Shown here piece by piece: positions 1 to 8,228 of a stretch of 64,000 bases of DNA (its first letter is position 1; every line of letters starts with the position of its first letter). The notes below the pieces were generated by a model, which was not told where the DNA came from, ran no database searches, and was given only the letters and a program-made list of their open reading frames with translations. The stretch lies in the NCBI GenBank assembly GCA_050952085.1, contig JBMNKH010000002.1, forward strand, positions 84,662 through 148,661. The letters are read 5' to 3'. A program made the translations under genes and the position numbers. This DNA is from DTU015 sp012837895. GTDB lineage: Bacteria > Bacillota > Sulfobacillia > Fermentithermobacillales > Fermentithermobacillaceae.

Positions 1-125
1 AGGAAAGCGGACCTGATATAGGGCCAAAGCAAAGTCAGGCCAAGCAACATGAAGACCAGTGCAATGGCTGCGTTTCTCATATGGTTACTGAGTTTTTTTC
101 TTCTGGATCGCTTTCTCTTTGCCAT
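1..125 (-). CDS. Membrane-anchored protein, N-terminal part only (cut by window edge)
   Basis: The reverse strand opens with an ATG at 125 and runs off the left edge of the window. The 41 visible residues start with a very basic stretch (MAKRKRSRRKK) followed by one hydrophobic segment (about residues 19-36), the layout of a single-pass protein with its N terminus in the cytoplasm. It lies 55 bases downstream of the ymxH gene, in the same direction. In many Clostridia an HlyD-type membrane-fusion protein occupies this place before yggS and sepF, so that is a possible identity, but too little is visible to tell. No clear ribosome binding site precedes the ATG. Confidence 0.55.
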   Translation of the reverse strand, partial: MAKRKRSRRKKLSNHMRNAAIALVFMLLGLTLLWPYIRSAF

Positions 126-180
126 ACTAAATATGAGAGTATTGCACCCGGTGTCTCAAGTCAAGGAGAGCATAAGCGTC

Positions 181-441
181 CTACCTGTTTGAACGCCTGA
201 GGTAACGGTCGGAGAGCTCTACAAGGATTACATCTTCACCGATTTTTTTTATGCTATCCCAGGGAATAACGTAATCGTCCCCGTATCCAAAAAGTCCGAA
301 GGCTTTTGATTGGCCAGGCACAATAACAGCTACTATCTTGCCTGTAGAGAGGTCCAGTTCCACGTCGACGATGTTGCCTAACCGCCGCCCGTCGCTTGTG
401 TTGATAACTTCGCGCATTGAAAGATCAGACGCCCGGATCAT
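181..441 (-). CDS. YlmC/YmxH family PRC-barrel sporulation protein
   Basis: A protein of 86 residues made of one PRC-barrel fold: the pattern S..E(V)INTSDGRRLGNIVDVE.D near the N terminus and the later block YVIPWDSIKKIGEDVI are typical of the YlmC/YmxH family found in spore formers. Its molecular function is not established. The ATG at 441 is preferred because AGGGG lies about 8 bases upstream; an in-frame GTG at 450 would put that site almost against the start codon. It follows spoIIR by 58 bases in the same direction, and the sigG-ymxH neighbourhood is conserved in Bacillus and Clostridia. Confidence 0.85.
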   Translation of the reverse strand: MIRASDLSMREVINTSDGRRLGNIVDVELDLSTGKIVAVIVPGQSKAFGLFGYGDDYVIPWDSIKKIGEDVILVELSDRYLRRSNR

Positions 442-499
442 GGGAAACACCCCTAAATAGTATATTGCCCGGGAGTCTCTGAGTTGTATAAGAAGGCTA

Positions 500-1231
500 T
501 CATTTGCGAGGTTCTAAGCTGGTCCGCGCACTCACCTTTGAAGAGAATATCGCTGAGAGAGCCCGTTTGCCTTTCTCCAGCAAGTCAATGATTAGGAATC
601 TCAATTCAGGTTCTACTTCTTTGAGGGATTCTTCGTCTACGAGTATATACCGGTCATTGCCAGTCAAGATGCCTGGCAAAGAGCTCAAGGCCTCATTAGA
701 GCCGTCGCTTCTCCTTACGATATCGATGAAACACATGGGCGGGTACATGATGCACCACCAATTGTCTCCCTTCCCTGCTCCAAGTGTTACCTGCAGCGAC
801 TTGTAAAGGCCTGCGGGTAGGAGTACCGGCTCTCCGGACGGCTCCTCATAATACCTGTCTGGGTAGAACTCAATCGCCAGTTTGGCCCTGGCATCGTACA
901 CCATCCCAGATTCAGCTAAACACTCACTCGCAGCACGCTCGATTTGGGGCAACAGCTCCTGCAAGATCTTTTCAGCGTGTTCTGCATTTTCTGCGTGAAT
1001 CAGGTACCCCCCGAATGTGTCCACAATTGAATCCCTGACCCTAAGTTTGACTTCCTGGTCTGCATCTGAATCTGAATTTCCTATTATATGCAATCTGATC
1101 AGGTTGGTCGGGGTATAAGCTTTGCGAGTTTCGTAAGCCCGTGCCATAGCCCAACCCAGACCAAGGATAACCCCTGCGATCACTGCCAGCACTATTGCGT
1201 CAACAAAACCCTTACTTACCCTTCTTGCCAC
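500..1231 (-). CDS. spoIIR: Stage II sporulation protein R (signal for pro-sigma-E processing)
   Basis: SpoIIR is made in the forespore, crosses the inner membrane and triggers the SpoIIGA protease in the mother cell to activate sigma-E. The 243-residue protein has an N-terminal hydrophobic segment (about 10-30) that would serve as export signal or anchor, then the family blocks RLHIIGNSDSDADQEVKLRVRD, LPAGLYKSLQVTLGAGKGDNWWC and PPMCFID. The GTG start at 1231 has AAGGGGGG about 7 bases upstream. The gene starts 17 bases after sigG, so it should be co-transcribed with sigG from the sigma-F-type promoter at 2079-2108, which is the timing and compartment known for spoIIR in Bacillus. Confidence 0.95.
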   Translation of the reverse strand: MARRVSKGFVDAIVLAVIAGVILGLGWAMARAYETRKAYTPTNLIRLHIIGNSDSDADQEVKLRVRDSIVDTFGGYLIHAENAEHAEKILQELLPQIERAASECLAESGMVYDARAKLAIEFYPDRYYEEPSGEPVLLPAGLYKSLQVTLGAGKGDNWWCIMYPPMCFIDIVRRSDGSNEALSSLPGILTGNDRYILVDEESLKEVEPELRFLIIDLLEKGKRALSAIFSSKVSARTSLEPRK

Positions 1232-1248
1232 ATTGTGTCCCCCCTTGT

Positions 1249-2022
1249 CTACAGCGACATATGCTGCTTCATCTGTATCAACGCAGCTTTTTCCAGCCTG
1301 GAAACTTGCGCTTGGGAGATTCCTATTTCCTGCGCAACTTCCATTTGAGTTTTTCCTTCAAAAAATCTCATTCTTATTATTGCCTGTTCGCGCTGGGATA
1401 ATTTCTGTATGGACTCATTTATGGATATTTCCTGAACCCACGCCGAATCTTCCCCCTTTTCGTCTTTCACCTGGTCCATAACGTATATGGGGTCGCCGCC
1501 ATCGTGGTAGACGGGCTCAAACAAGCTAATCGGTTCTTGTATAGCATCGAGAGCGTAAACGATTTCATCCTCAGGAGTTTTCAGCTGCTCAGAGATTTCC
1601 CTGATTGAAGGCTCCCTGCCTAGCTTAGCCACAAGGGCATCCCGGGTCTGAAGTGCCCTGTAAGCAGTATCACGAAGGGACCTGGACACGCGTATTGGAT
1701 TGTTGTCCCTCAGATACCTCTTTATCTCGCCGATAATCATAGGCACAGCGTAAGTGGAAAATTTTACATTCTGACTTAGGTCGAAATTGTCGATGGCCTT
1801 GATGAGGCCGATACACCCTACCTGGAACAGGTCGTCGACATATTCCCCGCGGTTGGAAAAGCGCTGAATCACACTTAGAACCAGCCTCAGATTGCCGTTG
1901 ACCAGTTTTTCCCTTGCAGTCGGGTCACCGTTTTGCTTGGCAACAAAAAGCTCCCGCATTTGTGATGAGGAAAGGACAGGAAGTTTACTGGTGTTTACTC
2001 CGCAGATTTCAACTTTGTACAA
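1249..2022 (-). CDS. sigG: RNA polymerase sporulation sigma factor G (late forespore)
   Basis: A sigma-70 family protein of 257 residues. The N terminus KVEICGVNTSKLPVL is the signature of sigma-G; it is followed by region 2 (GNLRLVLSVIQRFSNRGEYVDDLFQVGCIGLIKAIDNFDL), region 3 and a region 4 helix-turn-helix near the C terminus (MEVAQEIGISQAQVSRLEK). Sigma-G directs late forespore genes after engulfment. The start codon is TTG at 2022, with GGGGGGA about 10 bases upstream. Only about 110 bases separate it from sigE; that gap holds a promoter matching the sigma-F consensus, so expression would depend on sigma-F. spoIIR follows closely. Confidence 0.96.
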   Translation of the reverse strand: MYKVEICGVNTSKLPVLSSSQMRELFVAKQNGDPTAREKLVNGNLRLVLSVIQRFSNRGEYVDDLFQVGCIGLIKAIDNFDLSQNVKFSTYAVPMIIGEIKRYLRDNNPIRVSRSLRDTAYRALQTRDALVAKLGREPSIREISEQLKTPEDEIVYALDAIQEPISLFEPVYHDGGDPIYVMDQVKDEKGEDSAWVQEISINESIQKLSQREQAIIRMRFFEGKTQMEVAQEIGISQAQVSRLEKAALIQMKQHMSL

Positions 2023-2078
2023 AGATGCTTTTCCCCCCGGTTACCAAATTGCCAGTTTTTGTTGAAGTCACTCATAAA

Positions 2079-2108
2079 AAGTATTGCCTCGATTACCAGG
2101 GGTTATAC
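2079..2108 (-). promoter_or_regulatory. Sigma-F-type promoter of sigG-spoIIR
   Basis: Reading the minus strand, GTATA (2108-2104) is followed after exactly 15 bases by GGCAATACTT (2088-2079). This fits the Bacillus sigma-F consensus GYWTA-N15-GGNRANANTW at every defined position. The expected start of transcription is about 2073, giving a leader of about 50 bases before the sigG TTG. The match was found by eye, and recognition by sigma-F in this organism is inferred. Confidence 0.75.
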
Positions 2109-2133
2109 AATGGGGCCTGCCTGTGTTGTGTTT

Positions 2134-2865
2134 CTACTGCAAATTGATGATGTCTCTCTGCAGTTTTTGCATGATCTTTTTTTCTAAGCGGGAGATGTAA
2201 GACTGCGAGATGCCAAGCATGTCTGCTACCTGTTTCTGTGTGCGCTCAATGCCGTCTTTGAGGCCGTACCGCAGGTCCACAATGGTTCTTTCGCGCCAGG
2301 GCAGCCGGTTGAGCACCAGCCTGAGGATTTGCTTGTCGTCTTCTTTTTCGAGATCGCAGTAGATCACATCCGGAGGGGTACCTTTAACGTCAGAAAGGCA
2401 AAGCTCATTGCCTTCTCCGTCGATATTCAGGGGTTCGTCGAATGAAATCTCAGACTTTGTCTTCAAGGTTCGCCGCAAATACATTAGAATTTCATTTTCA
2501 ATGCATTTTGAAGCGTATGTTGCCAGCCGTATATTCTTGCTTACGTCAAACGTTGATACTGCTTTTATCAAACCGATTGAACCAATAGACACCAAGTCAT
2601 CTAAGGGGATGCCAGTGCTTTCAAACTTCTTGGCAATATAAACTACGAGCCGTAGATTTCTTTCAATCAGGATAGATCTTACATCGGGGCTTCCGTCGGT
2701 AAGCTGTGACAGTAAGATGCTCTCTTCTTCCTGTGACAGGGGCGGCGGTAATGCTTCAGCACCTCCAATATAGTCTATCCTGCCATGTAAGCCTAACCTG
2801 GCGACAAGGCGCGCCCATTTTAGGGAAAGCATCAATCTGAATTCAGTCCATGACATCAGGGTCAA
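2134..2865 (-). CDS. sigE: Pro-sigma-E, mother-cell sporulation sigma factor
   Basis: A sigma-70 family protein of 243 residues that drives early mother-cell gene expression. Residues 1-31 form an amphipathic, basic pro-sequence, followed by the conserved YIGGAEALPPPL block. By comparison with Bacillus subtilis, SpoIIGA should cut just before Tyr32. Region 2 (RNLRLVVYIAKKFESTGIPLDDLVSIGSIGLIKA) and region 4 (QKQVADMLGISQSYISRLEKK) are intact. The start is TTG at 2865, with GGAGGTG 7 bases upstream; this TTG overlaps the TGA stop of spoIIGA as TTGA, so the protease and its substrate look translationally coupled. Confidence 0.96.
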   Translation of the reverse strand: MTLMSWTEFRLMLSLKWARLVARLGLHGRIDYIGGAEALPPPLSQEEESILLSQLTDGSPDVRSILIERNLRLVVYIAKKFESTGIPLDDLVSIGSIGLIKAVSTFDVSKNIRLATYASKCIENEILMYLRRTLKTKSEISFDEPLNIDGEGNELCLSDVKGTPPDVIYCDLEKEDDKQILRLVLNRLPWRERTIVDLRYGLKDGIERTQKQVADMLGISQSYISRLEKKIMQKLQRDIINLQ

Positions 2866-3758
2866 ATCAAGACACCTCCCTGTGCGTTCACGAGTTCGGG
2901 ATGCAGCAAAGCTTGGTAAAGGCCCTGGGGACTCAGGGGTTTGCCCGCAACTCCTACCACGGCAGCTTTCTTGAATCTGCCTTTCTTGCCTGTAAGGTAC
3001 AAGGCGTCTGGCTTGAAAGCTGGCAGGATTTGTCTGTGGCCTGATACATTGGTGTAGGGAATGAGCCTCAGCCTCTTCCCTACGGCTGATTCAGTCAGCT
3101 TTGTGTTGACCAGATCCCATGTAGACAGGAAGAAATGAGACACTTCATGCGGCATAATGTGTTTGAGTGAATCCCAGTCAACCACTATTACAGGCAAGCC
3201 TGAAACCGGATCCCTCAAGTCGTTTCCAGTGTCGACCATACCTGTTACCGAAATGCTCTGGCCATCGAGGGATATCTCAACTTGCATAAAGGGAGACTGC
3301 CTGAAGGTTGGGAGGTTCAATGCTTTCCACACAAAGCCTGAGGCCGTAACCACAGCCAGGGCAAGAGCCAAGGCCCACCAACGGGCGTTTGTATAATACA
3401 AGCTGAACCCCGCTAGCTTGGCTGACCCCCACGTGTTCAGCGCCATAGCTGTACCTGCAACCAGGATGGAACATGCATAAAAAGAAGATGCAAGGCAGAT
3501 GAATGAAACTCCCCGGATTTCAGGATATGAGAGGGTAACCATTAGCAGGCCGGTTGCTACCCTGGCAGGGAAACTAAAAAGCGGTTGAAGAGGTAGAATG
3601 AGAGAAGAAACTGAATACAAGGCACCCAGGCAAGATGTAAAGGCAATCCTCTTGGGCTGGATTGGAGTATTTGTCATCTTCCCTGCAGCCAGGAGTACCA
3701 CATAGTTTACTATGAGGTTAACAAGAAATAGCACGTCCACATAGATATAGCTCTTCAT
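2862..3758 (-). CDS. spoIIGA: Sporulation sigma-E factor-processing aspartic protease
   Basis: SpoIIGA is the membrane protease that converts pro-sigma-E to active sigma-E when signalled by SpoIIR. The 298-residue protein has an N-terminal half of about five membrane segments (roughly residues 5-150) and a soluble C-terminal half with the aspartic-protease motif VDTGND; Asp176 is the predicted catalytic residue, corresponding to Asp183 in Bacillus subtilis. The stop codon overlaps the sigE start. It lies about 120 bases downstream of ftsZ; that gap shows a -10-like TATGAT at 3825-3820 and an inverted repeat GACATG-N6-CATGTC (3777-3794) but no convincing -35 or Spo0A box. Confidence 0.95.
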   Translation of the reverse strand: MKSYIYVDVLFLVNLIVNYVVLLAAGKMTNTPIQPKRIAFTSCLGALYSVSSLILPLQPLFSFPARVATGLLMVTLSYPEIRGVSFICLASSFYACSILVAGTAMALNTWGSAKLAGFSLYYTNARWWALALALAVVTASGFVWKALNLPTFRQSPFMQVEISLDGQSISVTGMVDTGNDLRDPVSGLPVIVVDWDSLKHIMPHEVSHFFLSTWDLVNTKLTESAVGKRLRLIPYTNVSGHRQILPAFKPDALYLTGKKGRFKKAAVVGVAGKPLSPQGLYQALLHPELVNAQGGVLI

Positions 3759-3878
3759 GCTTCAACACCCCGTATGGACATGGATATTCATGTCTGTCCG
3801 GGTTTATTACCCAACCCAAATCATACAGGGGTGAAACTGCGAAATATGTAACTATGTGTTTGCTGCCTAGAACTCTAT

Positions 3879-4943
3879 TTACCGCGGCTTTTCGCGGGAT
3901 TTTGCCCTTCTGAGAAAAGTGGGGACCTCCAGCAGGTCTCCTGTGTCCACTTTGAGTGACGGCTCTCTTTGCCTGAGCGCCCTCCTCCCAGAGGTGTTGT
4001 CAAAACCGGTGGCAATCACCGTTATTTGTATGGTATCTTGGAAATCCTCGTTTATGACAGCGCCGAAAATAATGGTTGCATCGCCATCAGCAGCTTGCAT
4101 CACGATTTCTGCAGCTTCGTTAACTTCAAATATGCCAAGATCAGGTCCTCCGGTGACGTTCATCAGCACACCTTTTGCTCCCTCTATGGTTGCTTCCAAG
4201 AGCGGGCTGGCTATAGCTTGCATGGCAGCTTCCTTGGCTTTGTTTTCCCCATGTGCCACACCAATTCCCATGAGCGCCGAACCTGTGTCCATCATAATAG
4301 TCCTCACATCAGCAAAATCAAGGTTGATAAGCCCAGGGACGCACACAAGATCTGATATACCTTGAACGCCGTGTCGGAGCACATCGTCGGCAACCTTGAA
4401 GGCATCCAGGATCGAAGCGGTTTGGTCAACCACTTGGAGCAGCCGGTCATTGGGTATGACTATCAGGGTATCTACGCTTTCGCGTAGTTTTTCAATACCT
4501 TCTAGGGCAACGGCCATCCTCCGGCGTCCTTCAAACGAGAACGGCTTTGTCACTACCCCAACGGTTAATGCTCCCACCTCTTTGGCAGCTTGGGCGACAA
4601 TAGGGGTCCCACCTGTTCCTGTTCCACCGCCCATGCCAGCGGTTACAAATACCATGTCAGCGCCTTTTAGGTGCTCAACAATGTCATCCCTTGATTCTTC
4701 AGCAGCTTTTTGTCCTATCTCCGGATTGGCCCCTGCTCCCAATCCTCTTGTAAGAGCTTGGCCAATCTGGATTTTGGCCGGAGCCAGTGACAAATTGAGG
4801 GATTGAGCGTCAGTGTTGATACAGATAAACTCGACGCCTTTGACACCTGCTTCAATCATGCGGTTAACTGCGTTTGTTCCACCACCTCCTACGCCAACTA
4901 CTTTTAGGTTTGCATATCTGGGTTGCTCTTCGATCATGGCCAC
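3879..4943 (-). CDS. ftsZ: Cell division GTPase FtsZ
   Basis: FtsZ polymerises into the Z-ring that positions the division and sporulation septa. The 354-residue protein shows the nucleotide-binding GGGGTNAV near residue 19, the tubulin signature GGGTGTG at 105-111, and the synergy-loop region NLDFADV. The C-terminal peptide LEVPTFLRR matches the conserved tail that binds partners such as SepF and FtsA. The start is GTG at 4943 with GGAGG 8 bases upstream; an ATG two codons on is equally possible. It is the last gene of the dcw cluster here, 29 bases after the small basic protein, and ftsA is absent from its usual place just upstream. Confidence 0.97.
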   Translation of the reverse strand: MAMIEEQPRYANLKVVGVGGGGTNAVNRMIEAGVKGVEFICINTDAQSLNLSLAPAKIQIGQALTRGLGAGANPEIGQKAAEESRDDIVEHLKGADMVFVTAGMGGGTGTGGTPIVAQAAKEVGALTVGVVTKPFSFEGRRRMAVALEGIEKLRESVDTLIVIPNDRLLQVVDQTASILDAFKVADDVLRHGVQGISDLVCVPGLINLDFADVRTIMMDTGSALMGIGVAHGENKAKEAAMQAIASPLLEATIEGAKGVLMNVTGGPDLGIFEVNEAAEIVMQAADGDATIIFGAVINEDFQDTIQITVIATGFDNTSGRRALRQREPSLKVDTGDLLEVPTFLRRAKSREKPR

Positions 4944-4972
4944 ACAACTCCCCTCCCGGTCAGCTATACTTT

Positions 4973-5359
4973 CTACATTCTCTCTCTATTAACCTCCGCC
5001 TTTGGCCGGGGTTGTGCTGTTTCCCCCATCCATTCCTTCAATAAATGTCGTCTAATCCTGCCCAGGTTGTTAAATATCCTCACACCCAGTGCAACTACTG
5101 CTGCGAGGTATAATTCTATGCCCAACACATCACCTAGGTAAACAAATGCGGCAGCAAGTACAGCATTGCCAAGGAATCCTGTAACGAAGATTGCGATATC
5201 GAAGTCACCTTCCAAACTGGCTCTTAAGCCGCCCAGGGAGGTATCTACCCCGGCAAGCAGACTGACAGCCAGATAACGTGCAAGTATTGCGGGAATCGTC
5301 CATGGAATATTAAGCCCGATTATGATGCCGACAATTAAGGCAGCCAAGAGATACCACAT
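4973..5359 (-). CDS. sbp: Small basic family membrane protein (DUF1290)
   Basis: A 128-residue membrane protein with about three to four hydrophobic segments and a basic C-terminal tail (RIFNNLGRIRRHLLKEW). The family is found between ftsQ and ftsZ in many Gram-positive bacteria and is known as small basic protein; its role in division is inferred from position only. The start codon touches the stop of the upstream DUF881 gene, so the two are probably translated together. Confidence 0.85.
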   Translation of the reverse strand: MWYLLAALIVGIIIGLNIPWTIPAILARYLAVSLLAGVDTSLGGLRASLEGDFDIAIFVTGFLGNAVLAAAFVYLGDVLGIELYLAAVVALGVRIFNNLGRIRRHLLKEWMGETAQPRPKAEVNRERM

Positions 5360-6093
5360 TACGATCCCTCTCTTTGAAACGGTTTTGCAAACCTAAAATT
5401 GAGTGATCCTGTATAAGCCGGTAGGACAAGCTCTTGTTCCATCTTGATCTTAACCTCGATCCCCCAGAAGGAAAGGTTGTCCACAACTCCTCCGCGCATT
5501 TTCAAGGCATTGTGTAATGTCTCAGGATCACCTATAGCTTGGATTTTCAGGGGCGGGGCAAACCTAACGCCGTTAATCATGATGACTGCTCCGGCACAAC
5601 GGATCTCAGTGGTAGCCACAACCCGCTGGCCGTTTATCGCTATGGCTTCTGCGCCTGATGCCAGGAGTTCATTTACCACGGCCAGCACGTCGTCATCGTG
5701 GATGATGAAAAGATTTGGATCCTGTCCGGATGGAACTTCCTTCTTGGCATCATTCATCTCGATGGTGACCCCTGGCCCTTTGACTTCAGTTAGCCCTGCC
5801 ATAACCCTGGCCTTAAGAAGCGCTTCCTGAAGAACCTTGACCTGGCTTTCACTGCTTTCAGTGGCCACCATTGCTTCAGCCACTTGATCCCTTAACATCC
5901 GCACTTCGTCTCTTAAACGATCCCTCTCTTCTTCTGTGGCGCTGAGCAGTAAAGATAGTTCTTCCGCCCGTTGGTAGTGAATGTTTGCAGGCGATGATGG
6001 CCGCACTCTGAACTGAGTTGCTAGCATTAAACCGAATAAAACAAAGATGATTGTGAGTGCTACCTGGGAACCACGGCGGACCACTGTAGTCAT
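5359..6093 (-). CDS. DUF881 family protein (YlxW/YlxX-like)
   Basis: A 244-residue protein with one N-terminal membrane segment (about 11-30), a coiled-coil region rich in E, L and R (about 40-95) and a C-terminal globular DUF881 domain (VKGPGVTIEMNDAK to the end, including INDVL-like blocks such as VVNELLASGAEAIAINGQRV). Family members lie beside ftsQ and sbp in Firmicutes; a role in division or envelope organisation is presumed, not proven. It begins 12 bases after ftsQ and ends against the start of sbp. Confidence 0.85.
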   Translation of the reverse strand: MTTVVRRGSQVALTIIFVLFGLMLATQFRVRPSSPANIHYQRAEELSLLLSATEEERDRLRDEVRMLRDQVAEAMVATESSESQVKVLQEALLKARVMAGLTEVKGPGVTIEMNDAKKEVPSGQDPNLFIIHDDDVLAVVNELLASGAEAIAINGQRVVATTEIRCAGAVIMINGVRFAPPLKIQAIGDPETLHNALKMRGGVVDNLSFWGIEVKIKMEQELVLPAYTGSLNFRFAKPFQREGS

Positions 6094-6105
6094 CTCCCCC
6101 TTTCC

Positions 6106-6867
6106 CTATAGTTTGAGTTTAACTGCATGTTTGTCGAAGCGCAAATCAATATACTCAGCAAGCTGGCCTTGTTCTTCCAACTCGGATACGATTGATTCAA
6201 GCAGGCCTATCCTAAACTCACAGTTGGTCTCGTAAGCGCCCATGAACACAATGCAGCCGTCATCTAGTATGAGGGTACATTCTCCGCCTTCAACATTGAG
6301 TTCAATCACTTTTTTCTGGGACACGGGGCCCAGGCCTGCTACGATCTTGAGGCCCCATTCGTATTCAGGCCCGAGAAACTGGCCAGGGGACAGAATTCCT
6401 TGGACCCCTGTGAGAGCGATAAGATCGCCCAAAACCCCGTCATCCTCTTGGAGTACCCGCCCCTCATCATCGACAAGCCATATTTTGCCTCCTACAGGCG
6501 CAAAGACAACCGGTTTGCGCTCAACAACATCGATCACAATTGTATCAGGGAATTTCCTTACACAACGTACCTCTTTTATCCATGGGGAAGATTGGATGGC
6601 CTTTTCCATCTTGTCCAAATCCAAGTCGAAAGCATTGGCCGACTTCTGACTGCATCTTGCGATGATCTCTTCGTGAGGGACCCTGTTCGCCCCGTTGATA
6701 ACATAATTTCTTACAGAGAAGAACGGAGATCTCAGGAACAGGAATATGCTTGTCAGAAAGAAAAAGACTATTACTAAAGACCAAGGTGAATCCCAGCCTG
6801 TCCCTTCAATCTTTGACTCTCTTGATCCTCTTGATCTTCTCCGGGTGTTTGCCCTCTTTTGTTTCAT
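6106..6867 (-). CDS. ftsQ: Cell division protein FtsQ/DivIB
   Basis: A bitopic division protein of 253 residues: a strongly basic cytoplasmic N terminus (KQKRANTRRRSRGSR), one membrane span (about 29-47), then a POTRA domain (FSVRNYVINGANRVPHEEI, about 49-118) and the FtsQ/DivIB beta domain. In the cell it forms a complex with FtsL and FtsB/DivIC and regulates septal synthesis. It follows murA by 16 bases and precedes DUF881 by 12 bases in the dcw operon. Confidence 0.92.
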   Translation of the reverse strand: MKQKRANTRRRSRGSRESKIEGTGWDSPWSLVIVFFFLTSIFLFLRSPFFSVRNYVINGANRVPHEEIIARCSQKSANAFDLDLDKMEKAIQSSPWIKEVRCVRKFPDTIVIDVVERKPVVFAPVGGKIWLVDDEGRVLQEDDGVLGDLIALTGVQGILSPGQFLGPEYEWGLKIVAGLGPVSQKKVIELNVEGGECTLILDDGCIVFMGAYETNCEFRIGLLESIVSELEEQGQLAEYIDLRFDKHAVKLKL

Positions 6868-6883
6868 AGTACCTATGAGAACC

Positions 6884-8149
6884 TCATTCTTGCCTGATTA
6901 TTTCAGCTCCCAGCGCGGCTAGTTTGCGTTCAATGCCCTCATATCCCCGGTCTACATTCTCGATCCCTGAGACAATGGTTCTGCCTTCAGCAGCTAGCCC
7001 TGCCAGCACCAAAGAAGCTCCTGAGCGGAGATCGCTGGATACAACGCGGGCACCAGATAGACGTGGTACTCCTTTTATTATAGCAGTTCTGCCTTCTGTC
7101 CTGATCCGGGCTCCCATCCTCCCCAACTCCTCAGCTTGCTTGAACCTGGACTCAAAGATAGTCTCGCTGATGACAGATGTGCCCTCGGCAATCGACAGCA
7201 AAGCCATCATCTGTGGCTGCATATCAGTGGGAAACCCCGGGTAAGGCAAGGTCTTGAGATCCGTTGGCCTGCGCCTGTTCGGACCTCTCACCCGGAGACC
7301 CTTGCCCGGAACCGATATGGTTGCCCCCACTTCCCTGAGTTTAGATGTAACTGCCTGAACATGTTCTGCTACGGCGTTAGTGATATAGATGTCCCCGGCT
7401 GTAATAGCTGCTGCTGCCATGAGTGTACCAACTTCTATCCTGTCGGGCATCACCATGTGTTCGCAACCTTCCAGGGCCCTGACACCTTCGATACGGATTA
7501 CGTCAGTGCCGGCTCCCCGGATTCTTGCACCCATTGCATTTAAGAAGCCCTGCAAGTCCACGATTTCCGGTTCTTTTGCGGCGTTACGGATAACGGTAAC
7601 CCCGTCAACCATTGCAGCGCACATCATTATGTTTTCAGTGGCGCCCACAGATGGGATATCAAGGTGAATACCTGTACCTTGAAGCTTGTGTGCTTGTGCT
7701 ACAATGTTGCCATGGGCTTCCTCAAACACCACACCTAGGGCCGATAGCCCTTTCAAGTGCTGGTCTATGGGCCTCTGGCCAATGTCACATCCTCCAGGGT
7801 ACGACACTGTAGCTTTTCCCAGCTTAGCTACAAGGGGGCCTATGAGGAATATGGACGACCTTACCTGCCTCACAAGTGTTTCATCAACTACTGAGCTTTT
7901 TAGGGTGGATGGATCAATATATAGCGACCGGCCTGAATCTACTCTCTCAACCACTGCCCCAAGACCACGTAGGATCTCTGACATCACCCTCACGTCAATA
8001 AGATCCGGAGCATTATGCAATATACATGGCGAGTTCGCCATCACCGAAGCAGCCATGATAGGTAGCACTGCATTTTTTCCGCCGCTAACTGCAATATCCC
8101 CGCTGAGTCTGTTCCCGCCTGTAATAATGAACTCTGACATTGTCTTCAT
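6884..8149 (-). CDS. murA: UDP-N-acetylglucosamine 1-carboxyvinyltransferase MurA
   Basis: MurA transfers enolpyruvate from PEP to UDP-GlcNAc, the first committed step of peptidoglycan synthesis, and is the target of fosfomycin. The sequence has the EPSP-synthase fold blocks ITGGNRLSGDIAVSGGKNAVLP at the N terminus and the active-site loop YPGGCDIGQRPIDQHLKGL with the reactive Cys. The start is uncertain. ATG at 8149 has GGAGG 4 bases upstream and fits the family N terminus; ATG at 8140 is also possible, and an in-frame ATG at 8200 would add 17 residues not seen in the family. It lies between murC and ftsQ, where many relatives carry murB. Confidence 0.95.
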   Translation of the reverse strand: MKTMSEFIITGGNRLSGDIAVSGGKNAVLPIMAASVMANSPCILHNAPDLIDVRVMSEILRGLGAVVERVDSGRSLYIDPSTLKSSVVDETLVRQVRSSIFLIGPLVAKLGKATVSYPGGCDIGQRPIDQHLKGLSALGVVFEEAHGNIVAQAHKLQGTGIHLDIPSVGATENIMMCAAMVDGVTVIRNAAKEPEIVDLQGFLNAMGARIRGAGTDVIRIEGVRALEGCEHMVMPDRIEVGTLMAAAAITAGDIYITNAVAEHVQAVTSKLREVGATISVPGKGLRVRGPNRRRPTDLKTLPYPGFPTDMQPQMMALLSIAEGTSVISETIFESRFKQAEELGRMGARIRTEGRTAIIKGVPRLSGARVVSSDLRSGASLVLAGLAAEGRTIVSGIENVDRGYEGIERKLAALGAEIIRQE

Positions 8150-8228
8150 TACACCTCCGGCAACGGCAACCTGGCCAAGTCTCAACGATTTCTGATCCAT
8201 TGTACGAAACCACCGGAAAACTGGTTAC

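Noticed and set aside
3759..3878. Spo0A box or wide-spaced sigma-A promoter ahead of spoIIGA
   Set aside because: A TATGAT is present at 3825-3820 but no TGNCGAA box or convincing -35 at 17 or 22 bases could be found.
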